64,000 nucleotides of DNA from Saprospiraceae bacterium (lineage in GTDB: Bacteria > Bacteroidota > Bacteroidia > Chitinophagales > Saprospiraceae): the NCBI GenBank assembly GCA_016714985.1, contig JADKBS010000039.1, positions 10,597 through 74,596 of the forward strand, given 5' to 3'. The notes under the pieces were generated by a model. The model saw nothing but the letters and a program-made list of their open reading frames with translations. It was not told the DNA's origin and ran no database searches. Positions 61,735 to 64,000 of the stretch are shown here, one piece after another. A program made the position numbers and the translations under genes. How positions within the stretch are numbered: the stretch's first letter is position 1; every line of letters begins with the position of its first letter.

Positions 61735-62484
61735 ATGCTCAAGAAGCTCGACAGCATTTTCAGCAAAATCCGACCTTATCCATACATCCATGTCCACAGC
61801 AATTTTGTCATTGACAAGACCCCAGTGAAGTTTCACATCAAGAACCCAGTCGAGCGGTTCCGCTTGCAAAAATGGGGATGGGAAAAAGACTTGATTGTGG
61901 ACTTGATAGCGGCGCTCAGGCCGGACGATGTCCTGTACGATATTGGCGCTTCCGTTGGGGCGGTTTCAGTCACGGCAGCGCAAAAAGCGAAAATTGGCAA
62001 GGTCATCAGCTTCGAGCCTGACCCTGAAAATGCAGCAAGCCTAAGGGCCAATTTTGAGTTGAATGGGATTTCCAACTTCCAAATCATGCAGTGTGCTGTA
62101 GGTGAGGAGGAGGGAGAAATGGAACTGTTCACCGAAGGTTCCAATGGGTTCTCGCCCAGCCTGCGGAAAGTCAATGGCATCAGTTCCTCGGTAAAAGTTC
62201 CCATTAATACCATTGACAGCCTAGTTGCCAAAGGCATCATACCTTCCGCCACAGTCATAAAGATGGACATCGAAGGCGCAGAGATGATGGGTTTCAAGGG
62301 CATGGACAAATTGTTGTCCGGCTCCCCAAAACCCAGGCTTATTGTCTTTGAAATCCATCCTGAATTCTTGCCAGCCTTCAACACCAATGTCACAGAAATA
62401 CTCAAGTTTTTGATTGACAGGGGATACAAATTTGACAGCCTTGAGACGAGAAGCCATCAGATTTTGTGCTGGGCTAGTGCATGA
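61735..62484 (+). CDS. FkbM-family methyltransferase
   Basis: A 249-residue FkbM methyltransferase, divergent from the flippase operon. SAM motif I is LYDIGASVGAVSVTAAQ, followed by VISFEPDPENAASLRANF and the family hallmark VIKMDIEGAEMMGFKG. Start 61735 (MLKKLDSIFSKIRPYP) resembles the start of the other FkbM protein here. Probably methylates a surface glycan or lipid-linked sugar. Confidence 0.88.
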   Translation: MLKKLDSIFSKIRPYPYIHVHSNFVIDKTPVKFHIKNPVERFRLQKWGWEKDLIVDLIAALRPDDVLYDIGASVGAVSVTAAQKAKIGKVISFEPDPENAASLRANFELNGISNFQIMQCAVGEEEGEMELFTEGSNGFSPSLRKVNGISSSVKVPINTIDSLVAKGIIPSATVIKMDIEGAEMMGFKGMDKLLSGSPKPRLIVFEIHPEFLPAFNTNVTEILKFLIDRGYKFDSLETRSHQILCWASA

Positions 62485-62598
62485 TATGCGAGCGGTTTGG
62501 AGGGACTCATTATACCTGGCAATGAGCATTCTATCGGCATTGGAGAATCTTATTTCCCTGCCTGATAAAACCTACTTTTCGTTTAAACCGTAAACCTC

Positions 62599-64000
62599 AT
62601 GCAACTCTTAATCGCTCTTTACCTGTTCCCGTGGCTCGTTCCTTCGACAGCAAACGCAAAATTGGAAACCCCTTCCACTTGGGTCGTCGTTGCCGACACC
62701 TGCAAGAATGATTTCGCAAGGTTGATTGGCGAAACTGGCGTGAATGAGGAATGCTTCTACTTCATTAACGACGGCAATGGCAACTATTTCATAGCAGGAA
62801 AAACAGGAAACAATTCCTTGATAGTGCAGTTGGATCCGCTCGGAAACATCATCGAGCAACGAACCTATGACTTCACATCGGGCGATGATTTTGTGGCCAG
62901 TCTATTCTTGGACGACCAAGGCTTTTTGGTCGGTTCGGCCCGTGACCGAATCAATTCCAATACGACCAATATCCTTTTCAAAATCAACTGGCAAACGGGG
63001 GCTGTTATTTGGGCTAAAACACTGGCCGACCCTGCCTACAATAGGTTTGATAGGGTGTTTCAGAACCCTGCAAACGGCAATTATTGGGTTTTCGGCATGA
63101 CCACAAACGCCCACGACAACTTTCTTTTTGAAGTGGACAAAAACGCTGGCTCCATTGAGTGGCAATACGTCTCAGACTATGGTGGAAACGGTGACGCATA
63201 TATCGGTTATTTCCTCACCAGCGATGCAGTGTATTTTAGTGGGATGGGGCGGTTGGCCGACAACCTGTATGATATTCGCCCTACAATATCCAAGTTTGAT
63301 TTCAACGGAAACCTTGTTTGGGCGAAGATGCACTTACGCTCCCCCAGCGAGCCCTCCAGGCTCTACAACGTGGACTTGATTATCGAGAACGACACCATCG
63401 TCAATTGCGGTAGGGGAAGCCTGACGGGCGAAGACCTGACGGTTTCGGAAATGTTGTTTTATAAAACCAATATTGACGGAGACTTGATTTGGGCCAAAAG
63501 CTACACCATAACGGGAGGCTCCAACGTGGCTGGATTCAAGGTGCTTCCCATCCCCAACGGGTACATCGTGCAGGCACTTTTTTGGAGAATTTCTCGACAC
63601 CTAGGGTATTTGTGGCAAGGCTGAACAAAGGAGGCAATGTGGTCTGGGCCAAAAAGATTAAAACCGTCACCGACGCCCAAGGTATCACAAAACCCTTGGT
63701 GCTGTTGGAAGGCAATAATATCAAAATCGCAACCCAAACCACCCAATTCGACGATGGTGTAGCCAATGATTTGCTGTTTGGCCAACTATCGCTCGATGGC
63801 AACAGCTCGTCCGAATGCCCCCTTTTTGAGGATATTGAGCTGGTTGAAAGCAGCATATCTAATCCTTATGACGAATTTCAAACACCCGTTCAGGTAAACT
63901 CATTTTACAGCTATCCCAGCGGAAATTTCGCTCCACAAACTGCCAACCTGCCCATCAGCGACATCCCCGATTGTAATTGCATTGAAACTTGTGCAAATGG
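62599..64000 (+). CDS. Secreted protein, partial, frameshifted
   Basis: Begins with a signal peptide (MQLLIALYLFPWLVPSTANA) followed by a beta-propeller-like region with repeated W-A-K strands (QTGAVIWAKTLADPAY, GNLVWAKMHLRS, GDLIWAKSYTITGG). At 63576-63581 one base is missing in a T-run; after it the frame continues as LENFSTPRVFVARLNKGG and runs to the window end (DCNCIETCANG). Type IX-secreted proteins of this build are common in Bacteroidota, but the C-terminus lies outside the window. Confidence 0.7.

Overview
The window looks like chromosomal DNA of a Bacteroidota member, most likely of the Saprospiria type (Saprospiraceae/Lewinellaceae relatives). Evidence: type IX secretion C-terminal sorting domains (22.7 kb and 57 kb genes), repeated TAnnTTTG -7 boxes with an upstream TTG and no Shine-Dalgarno motifs, a long Bacteroidota-type PurF, DUF6089 and DUF3109 proteins, an effector-associated EAD11 domain and a eukaryotic-type citrate synthase. 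The taxonomic call is inference; no rRNA gene is present.

Layout. 0.3-2.3 kb is uvrB. 2.6-12.8 kb is a defence or conflict island, all on the minus strand: an IetAS-type pair (AAA ATPase plus subtilase), a 49-residue stump of a C5 cytosine methyltransferase, and a tight four-gene operon (small ORF, EAD11 protein, DUF1016/PD-(D/E)XK nuclease, STAND NTPase with 14 WD40 repeats). 12.8-25 kb mixes housekeeping genes (serine hydrolase, RlmD, enoyl-CoA hydratase, fused E1 dehydrogenase) with a PIN toxin-antitoxin pair, an AAA_13/RloC-like ATPase and a T9SS secreted protein. 25-29 kb holds a MOSC protein, tRNA-Gln and a hybrid histidine kinase with an HPt protein. 29-38 kb is purF, an outer-membrane protein, citrate synthase, a PBP4-type carboxypeptidase, a zinc peptidase and rpmH. 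38.1-41.8 kb is one very large cytochrome c/PA14/beta-propeller/DUF1080 gene. 41.9-50.1 kb is a one-directional cluster of exported proteins of unknown function, including two paralogues; several share a 5' leader motif, and a candidate small RNA within the cluster is antisense to that leader. 51-58.4 kb has a helical-repeat protein, a UbiB kinase, a coiled-coil protein, a universal stress protein and a Kelch/T9SS protein. 58.5-64 kb is a surface-glycan-like group (methyltransferases, flippase) ending in a secreted protein cut by the window edge.

Two kinds of repeat stand out. First, a 128-132 bp two-hairpin element with GTAACTACTTAG-type ends and 8-bp target duplications occurs twice (43.3 and 55.0 kb) and looks like an IS66-related MITE. 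Second, many intergenic gaps hold short words repeated in tandem and then again in inverted orientation around a small centre; two such units appear to lie in frame inside coding genes.

Seven probable single-base frameshifts in five genes, mostly one-base losses in homopolymers or doublets, suggest either sequencing error in a long-read or metagenomic assembly or ongoing decay; the sequence alone cannot decide.
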